Origin: Isoetes taiwanensis
Lineage: Eukaryota > Streptophyta > Lycopodiopsida > Isoetales > Isoetaceae
Direction: 5' to 3'
DNA: 64,000 nucleotides
Assembly: GCA_021234155.1 (NCBI GenBank)
Contig: JAJEKV010000012.1
Coordinates: 1,305,062 to 1,369,061, forward strand
The position numbers and the translations under genes were made by a program. The notes beneath the pieces were generated by a model, which was not told the origin of the DNA, did not search any database, and saw nothing but the letters and a program-made list of their open reading frames with translations. Numbering within the stretch: the stretch's first letter is position 1; each line of letters starts with the position of its first letter. Shown here one piece after another: positions 1-10,600 of this stretch.

Positions 1-528
1 ACATACTTCCCCTTCATGTAATATTCTCTGATTTACAGCACTGTATAGCACTTCTGAGCTTTTTAAATCTGCTAACAGGTAAGGCCTTGGTCAGTATGTC
101 TGCTAATTGTTCATCAGACTGTACATAAGTTAACTGTAACACCTTTTGAGAGACCAAATCTCTAATGAAGTGCAACTCCATTTCTATATGTTTTGTTCTT
201 TCATGAAGAACAGGATCTTAGTCATTGCTATGCAACTCATACTATCACAGAACAAGATTGTTGGCAAACTTTGGCAGCATCCTAACTCATTTAGTCTTCT
301 TTCCCATACAATCTCTTTAGCAATCAAGCAAGCTGAGTTATATTCTGCTTCTGCAGTTGATAAAGCTATGTTGTCTTGCTTTTTACATTTCCAGGACACT
401 GGTGCACCTCCTAGTAATGTTATGTATCCTGAAGTGGATTTCCTCTGATCTAAATCCCCTCCCCAGTCAGCATCACAAAATGCTTTGAGAATCATGTCAT
501 CTAAATTATACTTTATTCCAAAGTCCAT
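1..528 (-). pseudogene. copia RNase H and 3' end of pol
   Basis: RNase H motifs AFCDADWGGD, RKSTSGYI, VSWKCKKQ and ALSTAEAEY are in frame at 184-528. The frame then shifts, and HIEMELHFIRD with DEQLADILTKAL, the classic copia pol terminus, continues to about position 15, where a stop is followed by the polypurine tract. RNase H would remove the RNA strand during reverse transcription. Confidence 0.88.
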
Positions 529-1586
529 TGTACCTTTTAAATATCTTTAATATCCTCTTAGCTGCAATCCAATGTGTTCTTCCAGGGTCATGATTGTATC
601 TGCTCAGCATATTTACTGCAAATCCTATATCAGGTCTGGTACAATTCGCTACATAGGATAAACATCCTATTAATGACATATATGGTACACCTTCCATTTG
701 TTTTCTTTCTTCTTCACTTTGTGGACACAAATGCTTTGAAATTTTGAGTCCTGATATCATTGGAGTGGCAGCCACATTGCAGTCCTTCAATCTATCAAGC
801 ATGTTTTCAATCTGCCCTCTTTGGCTCAATGCTATAGTTTTGTTTTTCCTATCCCTCAAGACCTCTATTCCCGAGAATCTTCTTAATTCTCCAAGGTCTG
901 TCATTTTAAAGCGTTTGTTCAGCAAACCTTTGCAATGCTCCAATATATCTTTTCCATTTGCTACCATTATATTGTCATCAACATATAAAGCTATCATACA
1001 CCAGTCTTTTCCAGCTTTGTATTTGTATAAATTCCCATCACCTTTTAATTTCTGAAATCCTTGCTCTTGCAGATAACTATTCATGCATTTGTACCATTCA
1101 CGAGGAGACTGTTTTAGACCATATACTGCTCTCTTCAGCTTCCAGACCTTCCCTTCACCTATTTCAAAACCTAGAGCTTGTCTAAGATAGATCTCCTCTT
1201 CAAGTTTTGCATTTAGAAAAGCAGTGCTCACGTCCATATGGTGTAATTCAAGGTCATGTAATTCAAGGCTAACAAAATCCTCAAGCTGTTTAATTGACCA
1301 ATGGTGAGAATGTCTCATCAAAATCCTGTCCCCTTTTTTGAGTAAAGCCCTGGGCAACCAATCTTGCCTTGAATTTCTTCAGTTTGCCATCATTGCTTGG
1401 CTTTATTCTAAATATCCACTTACTTCTTATTACATTCTTTCCTTCAGGTCTGTCAACTACTTCATAAGTTTCTGTTCTTTTGAAGGCTTCCATTTTATCT
1501 TGCATGGCTTCCAACCAAAAATTCGAATCTCTACTATTTATAGCCTCAAAGTAACTCTTTGGCACTGCTGTATTTTCTAAAAGCAA
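506..1586 (-). pseudogene. copia reverse transcriptase
   Basis: Two overlapping frames together cover the copia RT. The first (1290-1586) has NFWLEAMQDKMEAF, KWIFRIKP and KARLVAQGFTQ. The second (506-1357) has HHMDVSTAFLNAKLEEEIYL, VYGLKQSPREWY and the catalytic box ALYVDDNIMVA. The YVDD aspartates are intact. A frameshift near 1300-1350 separates the frames. The usual YxLMGSLxYL and TRPD segments follow in the form MSLIGCLSYV and CTRPDIGF. Confidence 0.9.
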
Positions 1587-1609
1587 AATGTCAAAGATAT
1601 TATGAACTT

Positions 1610-1855
1610 CTAACTCATATGCATGCAGCCTTTTACTTTTACCATGTCATTTCTTCTAAGCTTTTCAAGCATCAATTTGTTCTCCTCTCTTAGAATTTGT
1701 GCTTCAGTTCTTCTTCCTCTTCTTGCAGGTTGATCAATGGGAAGCTCTTGTGCTATAATTGGAGTACTCTCGGGTTCAGCATCAGCTTGTACTTTATTAC
1801 CATCTTCAACATCTGCTTTCATATTGTCCTCTTCAACATCACTCGAGTCATCCAA
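1610..1855 (-). pseudogene. copia linker between integrase and RT
   Basis: An acidic 81-codon stretch (DDSSDVEEDNMKADVEDG) ends with RRGRRTEAQILREEN. Its position between integrase and RT identifies it as the variable linker of the polyprotein. It is out of phase with both neighbours and has no catalytic motif. Confidence 0.6.
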
Positions 1856-1881
1856 AAATCTGATTTTATCTTCTGCCTTTT

Positions 1882-3027
1882 TTATTTCCTTGGGGCTTTC
1901 TCTGATCTCATTTTCTCCTCCTTTTCAGCCATGTCATAGGTGTTAACCTTAGGAATCCTTTTGTAGAATTCTTCTTCATTGAAAACAACATCCCTGCTCA
2001 CTAATATTTTTCTTTGAGCTGGATCATACAATTTGTACCCCTTCGAATTTGAATCATATCCTACCAAGTAGGATATATATGCTCTGTCATCCAACTTTTG
2101 CCGTAGTTGCTCTGGAACATGAACATAAGCTAGGCAGCCATACGCCCTCAACTCATTGTAACTTGGAGTTTTTCCTGTCCAAAACATCTCTGGTATTTCA
2201 CCATTAATACTAGATGTAGGTAGAATATTTTGAACATATACAGCAGTTCTTAATGCTTCAACCCACACATAATTAGGTAATCCAGAAAACTTCAACATAG
2301 ATCTCACAGCATTAAGCAAAGTCCTGTTCTTTCTCTCAGCCACTCCATTTTGTTGAAGAGAATATCTGCAAGTTAATTGTCTTCTAATTCTACAGTTAGC
2401 ACAGAAGGTTTTGAATTCACATGACAAATACTCACCTCCTCTGTCAGATATTATGCATTTGACTTTTCTTCCTGTCTCCAGTTGAGCTTCTGCTATGAAC
2501 ATTTTGAGAGCTTCAAAAGCTTGATCTTTGGTCTTCAAAAGATAACATTTCGTTCTCCTGCTGACATCATCAATAAAAGTCATGAAGTATCTGTTTCCTG
2601 TCATACTTGTTATGTTCAAAGGCCCACAGAGATCTGTGTGAACCAGATCCAATAATCCCTTTGCCCTTTTAAATGTCCTCCTGAAAGGTAACCTTGCCTG
2701 CTTGCCAAGCATGCATCCTCCACACAACCATTTTGTTCTTTGTTCCTTGATTGCAGACAACAATCCCTTTTTTGCTAACACCTCTATATTTGCAGCATTT
2801 GTATGACACAGCCGTGTATGCCAAGTTTTAAATGTGGCACATTCAACATTATTCAGACTAACAGGTTGCTCAAATTCAAGGCCAAACAAATTGCCAACTC
2901 TTTTGCCAATAAATTTTATTTCATTATTGAGAAAGATTTTACAATCAAGTCTTTCAAAGACCACCTTATATCCAAGGTCAACTAATTGGCAAATGGAAAT
3001 CAAGTTCCTTACAAGTCCTGCACACAA
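1882..3027 (-). pseudogene. copia integrase
   Basis: This 381-codon stretch begins with the protease-integrase linker (MCAGLVRNLISICQLVDLGY). It then has the GAG-pre-integrase zinc-binding segment (WHTRLCH and CGGCMLGKQARLPF) and the integrase core, with DLVHTDLCGP, FIDD, ISDRGGEY and QQNGVAERKNRT. These supply the DDE residues for strand transfer. The tail GYDSNSKGYKLYD with VSRDVVFNE is the typical copia C-terminus. This is the best preserved domain of the element. The frame is lost just before the RT linker. Confidence 0.9.
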
Positions 3028-3626
3028 AGCACATCTCTAAGCTTAACAGCTTTCCCATCTAGGTCAAACAATTCTAATACTCCTGAATCTTCAATTTTTT
3101 GCAAAGCACCATCACCTAGTTGCACATATCCAGCTCCAGCTCCCTTACATTCTTTGAGCATCCTTGAGTCACATGTCACTGTTTTTTCAGCTCCCGAATC
3201 TAAAATCATAAACTTGTTACAGTTCTTAGTTAACTTATCAGAAACAGAACAAATCTGACCAGATCTTACCTCTGTGGTTTCATCAGTTTCATCTTCTTCA
3301 CTTGAATTGGTTTCCACAATGTTCATCTCGAGATTTCTTCCTCTCACACTGCTATTTGATTTGACAAAAGAGCCCCGATTATTTGAGTATCTCTCCTTGC
3401 TTTTCCCCTTTTCTGAAGTTCCCTTTAGACTAGGACAACTTGCTGCTATGTGGCCTTTGCCATCACAATTAAAGCATCTAATGCTTTTCCCTACATTAGG
3501 ACATTCAGCCTTAAAATGTCCATACTTATTACAATTGTAGCATGGGCCTCTCTTTTCTTTAAAGTTTCCCCTTTTTTTTGCCTTTTCCAGCATACAACAC
3601 TTTTGGAGAATGCTCTTCATCTTCAA
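3009..3626 (-). pseudogene. copia gag zinc knuckles and protease
   Basis: This 205-codon stretch carries two CCHC zinc knuckles in tandem, CYNCNKYGHFKAEC and CFNCDGKGHIAASC, followed by the aspartic protease signature ILDSGAEKTVT. Many copia gags have one knuckle, so the pair is worth noting. The protease would cleave the polyprotein. The frame overlaps the gag stretch on one side and the integrase stretch on the other but is out of phase with both. Confidence 0.85.
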
Positions 3627-4332
3627 TACCTACACCTTTCTGCTCAAATTCAGTCCTAATCATTTGGACTGCATGCTCTTTTGTACGTGCAACATTCCTG
3701 AGCAAGGTAGCAAGCTGGCTGTTATATGCCACAGATCTGGCCAAGGATAATATCTGATACTGCTCATTAAGAATGACACCAGCTCCTTCCAAATCTGCAA
3801 TAATGGAATCAAATTTTTCCAAATAATCTGTCAGATTATCCTTTTCATACAATTTCAACTTCCGGAGTTGCTTCTCCAAAACGTCTATCTGTAATGAAGT
3901 CTTGACTTCATATTGACTTACCAAATACTCCCACATTTCTTTTGGATTCATGCCTCTCAGCTTTAGCTTGATAGCAGTTCCAACTTTGCTTGTGATAATG
4001 GCCTGTGCTTCCATTACCTTTAATTCATCAATAGATCCAGAAGTTAGTTTAGAAACTACACTTGTTTTTTTACCTCCACTTCCTTCTGCTCTTGACTCTT
4101 GAACAGTGCTCTCACTTGAGTCTGCCACAGAAGTTGCCACTTTTGCATTATCTCCTTCAATTAAATGCCACAAGTTCTCAAATTCCAGAACCTGCCTTAT
4201 TTCCTGTTTCCAAATCTGAAAGCCATTATCACCCTTGAAGACATCAATGGATGACAGCAAATTAGCACCAAAACGAGTTGACATTTTTAATGTTAGGCTC
4301 TGATACCAATGAAGATAAAATTGTCTAGGCAA
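3559..4332 (-). pseudogene. copia gag, N-terminal part
   Basis: This 257-codon open stretch encodes the capsid-like domain of copia gag. The start is probably the ATG of MSTRFGANLL just inside the primer binding site; the ORF extends a few codons upstream into leader sequence. Residues about 30-60 (FQIWKQEIRQVLEFENLW) and the LRKLKLYEKDNLTDYLEKFD segment match the usual UBN2/gag-polypeptide pattern. The frame ends in a lysine-rich tail, and the zinc-knuckle part continues in another frame. Gag packages element RNA into cytoplasmic particles. Confidence 0.8.
4296..4308 (-). other. primer binding site of the copia element
   Basis: On the minus strand TGGTATCAGAGCC stands one base from the presumed end of the 5' LTR (TCTTCA). 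It is the standard initiator-tRNA-Met primer site of plant copia elements. Confidence 0.85.
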
Positions 4333-4928
4333 TTATCATTCAAAACTCCTTAATTCAACCTAGGAAGGAATCCATATCACATACAATATGTTTTCAATAT
4401 TTTCAATGATCATAGGTTGCTACAGTAAAACCACTATTCATTTGAAATACTTCGAACACTGTAGCAATAGGAATTTGACCCCGAGAACCCAAGCTTCTTT
4501 GATTTAGTCAGATCGGCAACTTACAATCCAGGAGCACTACACACTAGATTAATTCATCTTGTATTTATCTTGATCAATCCAGCTCATGCCGGACCGATCT
4601 CTGTGTTGCCAGACCGATCGGCCAGCTTATCCGGAATGCACTATTTTGGCACCATACTATTGCTCCATATATTAAGTAATATCTGTCTATAATAGACCCA
4701 CTAAAAATATCTGAACCTTTTCGAATGTTTAAACCAGACCTTATGGGATATTTAACCCAACTTTCATACCTTAGGCTTAAGCATCGAATTCCAAGATTTG
4801 AGTCTCCATATGGATCTTTGTTTAAGGATTATGATCATCTCCTAGATCATTACTTGTTTCAAGACCAAACTTATCTTGGAGCTACACCATCGAACTAATA
4901 TTACATGATCTCCCTTTTATTCTCACAC
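4310..4928 (-). repeat. probable 5' LTR of the copia element
   Basis: The LTR must end at 4310 because the primer site is adjacent and the terminal dinucleotide is CA. The outer end is a guess: at 4928 the minus strand begins TGTGAGAATAAAAGG, giving about 619 bp. The matching 3' LTR starts at the very left edge of the window, so the boundary cannot be tested by comparison. Confidence 0.4.
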
Positions 4929-5118
4929 TTGCGTGGTCAACTTTACAATTTTTATAAGGATATCGAGATGGGGTTTTCTTTTAGTATACTAGCATAACCA
5001 ATTGTGCGTACCCTTTTTCCTCACAAAACATTGTCAGTACCAACCATTGCAAGAGGATAGTCCTTTATAATATATGAGCATGTTCTTAGAAACATGAATG
5101 GAGATGTAGCACTTTAAT

Positions 5119-5236
5119 CTTGGGAACTAAGGAACAATCTTCACGTTAAAGCCAATGAATGATTGATGCAACTCGAACCTTGGGAACTAAGGAACAATCT
5201 TCACGTTAAAGCCAATGAATGATTGATGCAACTCCA
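5119..5236. repeat. 60-bp tandem duplication
   Basis: Two adjacent copies with an exact 60-bp period, starting TTGGGAACTAAGGAACAATC, are identical over nearly the whole unit. They reflect a recent local duplication or an assembly duplication. Confidence 0.9.
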
Positions 5237-5817
5237 ACTACAACTATAAAGGATGGATACAATTTGAGATACCACTAGATACACTTATAACTATACTTTT
5301 GCTCTACAATACAATCTGGATGACGTTGATGTTATTTATATATGACCTTAGCAAATCTCATACATTGTTGGGGTAATATCCTAAAGAATGCCTAGCATTT
5401 TTCATGCCTAATGCACATTATCCCAATGTTGTAAATTGCATTGATCTTTAAATTGTCGCTAAAGCCCACTTATTATTGTGCTCTTTATTTCCCTTCATAT
5501 ATAGCAATTAGCACCATGCATGAAAAAATAAGAATATTACCCCCATACTTACAGATTGTTTTGAGAATGAGCAATATCATGCTTCGTACACTAGCTTCTA
5601 AATCGAGAAAGACACATGGCTTTCTCTAAATGACAAGCTTCTAGCAACAGTTTATGATCTACACATCTTATTCATTCCAACAAGATTGCTATGCAACACA
5701 ATTTCATTCAAATCAATGTCATGTTGTGACTCTTTTGCTTCTCTGTAAAAATGGCACTACATAATATCCCAACATAAGATCTTATTGCTAAAGCCCAGCA
5801 CTTATTGAAAATCATTT

Positions 5818-6125
5818 ACAAACACGAAAGGGCTTCCTATGCTTCCATATTACCAAGCTCCAAACTCATAATTTGATAGATCTCTTTCTAATCAATGTTG
5901 CAACACGCTCTTCAAGTAAAAGAAAAGACTTTTGCAGTCTTTTCTAACAAGAAAACCCCTTCTCCACACTTACAAACACGAAAGTGCTTCCTATGCTTTC
6001 ATGTTACCAAGTTTCAAATCGATAAATTTGTATATGCCTCTCTAACCGATGTTATAAAATGCTCTTCCAGTGGTTTGCTAAAGCCCAACAATGTCGGACA
6101 TATGTTATCTATTATGTTTAATTTG
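5818..6125. repeat. diverged tandem duplication, period about 154 bp
   Basis: ACAAACACGAAAGGGCTTCC at 5818 recurs with mismatches at 5972. Both copies go on through a TATGCTT..ATNTTACCAAG segment and a CTCTTC segment about 90 bp later. The copies are clearly older than the 60-bp pair upstream. Confidence 0.7.
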
Positions 6126-6587
6126 CTTTGACATCCTCCTTATTGCTTTTTGGAAATATCTTTCAAAGAGTCACGGATGAACTATCTCAGGAGATTACAG
6201 GAGAAGTTTTAGCTTATAGGAGAGGTCACGGATGAACTATCTCAGGCAATACTTAAGAAAAATGCATAGATTACAGGCATGTGTTCAGAGCATAAATCAA
6301 GATGCTCACAAATTTGAATTATGATTCATCTCAATTACTTGCATGTCAAACCACAAAAGGGTTTCTATGTTCATTCAAGTTCAATAGGTTGTGAGTATTT
6401 GTACGTGGTCCAACATAACATAATCAAGTTTAAGCCCAAATACCACGTACACAAAATTTATCTATTGAATTCTATGTCAATAAATTACCCTTGCCCCCTC
6501 CAAGCCACATTCATTGTTCTAGCCAACCATGAAACAACCACCTCTTCAAATATTGAAAAGCCCGGCGACATCAGGCACCATAACTAG

Positions 6588-7280
6588 TATTAGGTTAAGC
6601 CCTAAATCCAAGTTAGGGTTTCGGGTTAGGTTTCCACCTTAATCATTAATGATTAACATAGCTATCCTTAGCTTATGAATAATTAATGCACCATTAATTA
6701 TTCATAGTGACGTGTCATGTATTTACACCCAAAAGGCATATAAACATGGAAGCGTCACATTTCACCTTGAATGATGTTAGCCAAGATCAAGACCGTGCTA
6801 TGGGTTGAATATATGATGTCGGAGGCAAGTCTCCTCAGCTTCTAAGAGGTAACGCAAAATTATAAGTCACTAAAGAATATATAATAAAGTGATCGTTTAA
6901 ATGACGCAATGTGCAAATCATAACCAGAAGCCAGCGAGTATACTCGCACGCTATGAATTGCACATTACGTGTCATTTTAAACTTGATCACTTTGAACATG
7001 ACAACTTCTGTGTGATCGCGTTACCTCTTAAGGGTGGGGAGACTTGCCTCCGGCATGCCATGTGTTGGCCCAGAGAAAGAACAATCTTGATGCTGAGGAC
7101 AATATCATTTTCAAGGTGGGGAGAATGTGACGCTCCACGTATTTATATGTCTTTTGGGTGTAAATACATGACACGTCACTATGAATAATTAATGGTGCAT
7201 TAATTATTCATAACTAAGGGTAGCTATGTTAATCGTTAATTATTAAGTTGGAAACCTAACTTGTAGGGCTTAACCTAATA
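6588..7280. repeat. 0.7-kb inverted repeat made of LTR-like sequence
   Basis: The left arm (TATTAGGTTAAGCCCT at 6588) is the reverse complement of the right arm (AGGGCTTAACCTAATA ending at 7280). Pairing continues inward through ATGAATAATTAATGCACC, GTGACGTGTCATGTATTTAC, a CAAGTCTCC/GGAGACTTG pair and a TGTGCAA/TTGCACA pair close to the centre near 6935. The right half reads like the end of a gypsy internal region: GGTGGGGAGAATGTGACGC at about 7118 resembles a polypurine tract followed by an LTR start. The likely origin is two head-to-head LTR fragments or a fold-back element. Confidence 0.85.
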
Positions 7281-7588
7281 TTAAAAGGGGTTAAAATATT
7301 AAATTAGTTAATATTAACCAACCTAGAGTTGCCACCTGGCCCAAATCAATTGGGCAAGGCAGGCTTGCCAATTTGGGACATCCAAATCCAATTTGCCCCA
7401 ATTCAAATTGGAGGAGGAATTGGTGGAGGAGGAGCTGCTATTCATCCATGCACCAGCCAGAAGGATGGAGAAGCAGAGAGATACTAGATCTAGCTATGAT
7501 TCTGGTTAGTGCATAGATAGTTTGGAATCCTAAATAGTCATAGGGTTAACCCTTGTATGCTTAGAAGATAGCTAGGATTAACCCTTGT
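7125..7588 (+). repeat. gypsy-like LTR fragment, left part
   Basis: The sequence begins TGTGACGCTCC right after a GGTGGGGAGAA purine tract, as in many plant gypsy elements. Similar low-complexity non-coding sequence seems to resume after 10600, so the LTR may be split by the 3-kb insertion described next. No complete matching LTR is in the window. Confidence 0.45.
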
Positions 7589-8158
7589 AACAAAGTTTAA
7601 AATGAAACGCACTAATTTGCTCAAAACGCACTTCAAAAGGAATCTTTGAAAGATTCCCTAAAATCCCCCCAAAAAGGTCCCTTTTCATGGTATATTTGTG
7701 ACAAGTGTGACAATTTGAAAATTTTAGGCATCATTTTTTAGGGGGGTGTGAACTTAGCTTCCATTCAAAATTGTTTGACATCCCTTTTTGGCCCCCCTAG
7801 TTTGGTTTGAGAAATAGTAATATTTTCAAAAACTAAACAAAATAGACATTGAAAAAAACGACAAGCACACTAAAAGTGCCAAAAGGTATTTTATTCAAAG
7901 TTTTCAAAATCAAGTACAAAACTATGAACAAAACGTAAAAATGCAACACATTTTGACATTGCCTCATTGAAGCAAACATTTTCACATGAAAGTATGCCTC
8001 ATTGAACAAACTTACACTTTGAAGCGCAAGTTGGAGTCGAAGACGCTCGCTCTTCGTCTTATATACTTGCTCTTATTTGCTCATCCGTTTTGCTATAGAC
8101 TTATGTATACCACGATGACAATGCGTGGACATAACGTCTTCAAAATAAATTTCTGGGT

Positions 8159-8576
8159 GGTATAAATTTATACCACAATAGGTAGTCTTTGTGGATATAA
8201 CATGCCAGAGAGTTCGCATGGTATAAATTTATACCATAAATGGACTCGAAGGTATAAATTTATACCACAAGAGGACTCGAGCGGTATAAATTTATACCGC
8301 GAGAGCTCTCTCGATTCACTGCGAGAGCTCCCATGGTATAAATTTATACCGTGAGAGCTCCCTCATTATACCGCGAGAGTTCTCTCGGTATAAATTTATA
8401 CCATGAGCTCTCTCGATAAAATTTATACCGCATAACCTTTCGAGACAATCAATTTATACACATATATGTGTATATATATATATAATAATATATATACATA
8501 CTTACATATATATATCCAAGAAAAGAGAACTCTTGGTGGTATAAATCTATACGGAGAAACGGTATAAATTTATACC
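8159..8576. repeat. cluster of 16-bp palindromes GGTATAAATTTATACC
   Basis: Seven exact copies of the perfect palindrome GGTATAAATTTATACC lie at 8159, 8220, 8251, 8283, 8335, 8387 and 8561. Degenerate copies are near 8366, 8415 and 8538. Spacing is irregular (about 31 to 174 bp), and several copies are separated by another palindrome, CGAGAGCTCTCTCG or variants. An eighth exact copy stands alone at 10086. It could be a cruciform-prone repeat or protein-binding sites; the sequence does not decide. Confidence 0.9.
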
Positions 8577-8600
8577 GAATTGCATATATATATAAAACGT
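8461..8600. repeat. TA-rich microsatellite
   Basis: Runs of TATATA and CATATATATA interrupted by the last palindromes of the preceding cluster. Simple-sequence DNA. Confidence 0.7.
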
Positions 8601-8649
8601 TTATATCTATCTATCTACTCTATATATGTTCTTATGTTTGTCGCGCTTA

Positions 8650-8935
8650 TCCGACCGTCCGTTCGAGATCCGGCGGCTCACGTGGCTTTGGGGCGTATCC
8701 TACGCCCGAGATGGCTTGGGAGTTTATATATAATTCAGATAGACGCGATCCCACGGTCCAAAGTTGATTTGATCCTCGATCGTCGGTCCCCAGATCCTAC
8801 GGCTCACGTTGCTTTGGGACACATCCTACGGTGTACATGACTTTGGGAATTATATGTAATAGATCCTATGGCTCATGTTATGTGAGATCTCGACCCTTGA
8901 TCGAGTCCAGATCCTACGCCCAAGTTGAATGCTCA
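8650..8935. repeat. imperfect repeats of a GATCCTACGGCTCACGT motif
   Basis: GATCCGGCGGCTCACGTGGC (8668), GATCCTACGGCTCACGTTGC (8792) and GATCCTATGGCTCATGTTAT (8862) recur with GGGACACATCCTACG-like segments between them. A short frame crosses the region but follows the repeat, so I do not call a gene. Confidence 0.6.
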
Positions 8936-8965
8936 TCCCTTAGGAAAAGGCTTTTAAAATTTTTA

Positions 8966-9032
8966 TGTTGTGTGGGGATTCAACCTCGCCATTGACCCCC
9001 AACCCCCATTCTAACCACTAGACCAAGCATTA
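8966..9032 (-). repeat. tRNA-like SINE head (short)
   Basis: On the minus strand an A-box-like TGGTCTAGTGGTTAG (9011-9025) is followed about 30 bp later by a B-box-like GGTTGAATCCC (8975-8985). This is the pol III promoter arrangement of a tRNA-derived SINE. No tRNA anticodon arm folds convincingly, so it is not called a tRNA gene. Confidence 0.55.
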
Positions 9033-9104
9033 ATTCCATGAAGAATTTATGTTTCAAATATACTTAAGGGTAATATTCCCATTAAGATAAAATATACTAT
9101 AACA

Positions 9105-9345
9105 TTCTAGCTAGTTCAGGAATGTTCTAGAATGTTCTGGAAGGCTCTAGAAAGTTCGAGAATCTTCTATAAAGTTCTAGAACATAAGAGAATCTAGGGG
9201 GGATCTAAGAAAATTCTTCCTGAAAGTTCCAAATTGTTCTAATAAGTTTTAGAATGTTCTAGAATGAGGGGAATCTACGGGAATGTAAGGAAATCTAGGG
9301 AAATACTTCCAGAAAGTTCTAGAATATATTGAAAGTCTTAGAATG
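9105..9345. promoter_or_regulatory. array of alternating GAA/TTC pentamers, heat-shock-element-like
   Basis: From 9115 to 9182 the sequence keeps a strict 5-bp register of alternating TTC and GAA (for example GAATGTTCTAGAATGTTC). There are 14 consecutive pentamers, two of them with one mismatch. A second cluster (AGAATGTTCTAGAATG near 9251, CCAGAAAGTTCTAGAATA near 9309, TAGAATGTTCTA near 9339) follows. Heat shock factor binds at least three such inverted pentamers. The array may instead be a decayed TTCTAGAA minisatellite. No adjacent transcription unit is evident. Confidence 0.5.
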
Positions 9346-10600
9346 TTCTAAAAAGTTATAGAATGTAAAGAAACATGCACGTAGGAACATGCTAAAACTC
9401 GAACATGCACCGTAGGACGCATTAAATTTCTTGTATATATGTATATATATATGCAGTCCAGAGGTAAAGTATATATCGTGTAAAATCTTTTGGGGTCTTT
9501 CTTACTATGCCAAAGGGTTTGGCAACCTAAAACTACTAAAGTAACACACATAAGGGATAATTTTACACACTTTTCTTAGTTTTTTAGTCTAAAAAGTTCT
9601 AAAACGGTTCTAAAATTTCTGAGCTTGTAATGCAATGTTAGAGCATAAAGTAGTCGAATCATGTTGTTATTTCTACTTTTTTTTCTCTACATACATGCGA
9701 ACTTCACTTCAGGCAGCTAAAAAATTGCTACTAAAGGCAAAGAACTCCAAAATATTATGGTGACACAGGTGTTTGACTAGAAGGAAACCAATGTGGTTTA
9801 TCAAAGGGGAGCGAGGAGTAGCAACCCCTCGAAGTTTACCTATTTATTTACAAAATATTTAGGAAAGGGTAAAATGACGAATACTTCATCGCCAGAAAAT
9901 GTGCACGCCCCATCGCTACGATGACGTAATTGTGATGAATATGCTCAACATTGCTAAGGAGATTGACTATCTCCTAAAGCATCATAATGTTGTAGATTGG
10001 TATGTCGCTTCAAAATACATCTCCGAGAATAAAAAAGGAGGGCATGTAATCACATGGCTTCATTACTTCAACTTTTTGTATCCTCGGTATAAATTTATAC
10101 CTTGCATCATCAACTAAAACTCGACTTAACTACAAAATATAGTTTGGATGTATTGGTAATTGTAATACTATGTGATGCAAAAAACAATGGTTTGTCATTC
10201 AAGAAGTTTGTTCAACTGCCTCCCCAATGTGTTTTAAGGTCCATTAGGATGTTCACCAAAATGGTTGTGAAATAACAAATTTCCCTGTCTTCTAAAACAA
10301 CTAATATAAAAATTTTCGGGGACAAGGTACAAAAGCATCTAATTTCTTCATACGAATTTGCCCCATAGTAAATCTTTGAATTTCATTGTAGTTCTTTCCC
10401 CTCTATAATGGGATTTTTTGTGTGTGTGTTTTTTCCTTAATACTAAGTCTTCTTAAAATGTCCATTTTTTCAATGAAAGGTTTATAAATCTTTGGACTAA
10501 AGGTAATAAAAGGCCCTTTTAGAGGATTTCAGAATTTTATAAATTTTGAAGGAATCTTTCAAACGCACTTAAATAAGTGCGTTTCATTTTAAACCTTGTT

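Larger units (their letters stand above)
1..4311 (-). mobile_element. Ty1/copia LTR retrotransposon, internal region
   Basis: Read on the minus strand, the order is gag, two zinc knuckles, protease, integrase, reverse transcriptase and RNase H, which is the Ty1/copia order (integrase before RT). A tRNA-Met type primer binding site lies at the right end. A purine tract (AAGGGGAAGTA) lies at the left edge, directly before a TGT that should start the 3' LTR outside the window. The body is about 4.3 kb, normal for copia, but the reading frame changes at about 184, 515, 1300, 1600, 1870, 3020 and 3600. The copy is therefore non-coding as written. Some shifts could be sequencing errors. Confidence 0.93.
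4929..6587. other. gene-free stretch with small tandem duplications
   Basis: AT-rich sequence without a convincing coding region. The open frames are short and match nothing I recognise. It contains the 60-bp and 154-bp tandem duplications listed separately, and a shorter duplication of TCACGGATGAACTATCTCAG near 6172 and 6226. Confidence 0.6.
7589..10600. mobile_element. 3-kb element with terminal inverted repeats, no transposase
   Basis: The left end AACAAAGTTTAAAATGAAAC and the right end (reverse complement AACAAGGTTTAAAATGAAAC) are inverted repeats. Identity continues through GCACTWATTT, and partial similarity (GAAAGATTCC) continues for about 60 bp. TTGT stands on both outer sides and could be a short target duplication. 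Inside I see no transposase, only AT-rich DNA with the palindrome cluster, the GAA/TTC array and a tRNA-like segment. A non-autonomous DNA transposon is the simplest reading. Confidence 0.65.

Noticed and set aside
6600-6640. Telomere-like CCCTAAA / TTAGGG motifs
   Set aside because: Only isolated, imperfect units inside an LTR-like arm; no tandem array.
8159-8576. CRISPR-like array of palindromes
   Set aside because: Spacer lengths vary from about 15 to 158 bp, spacers themselves are repetitive, there are no cas genes and the context is a plant genome.
8966-9032. Functional tRNA gene
   Set aside because: A and B boxes are present, but there is no complete cloverleaf or clear anticodon arm.
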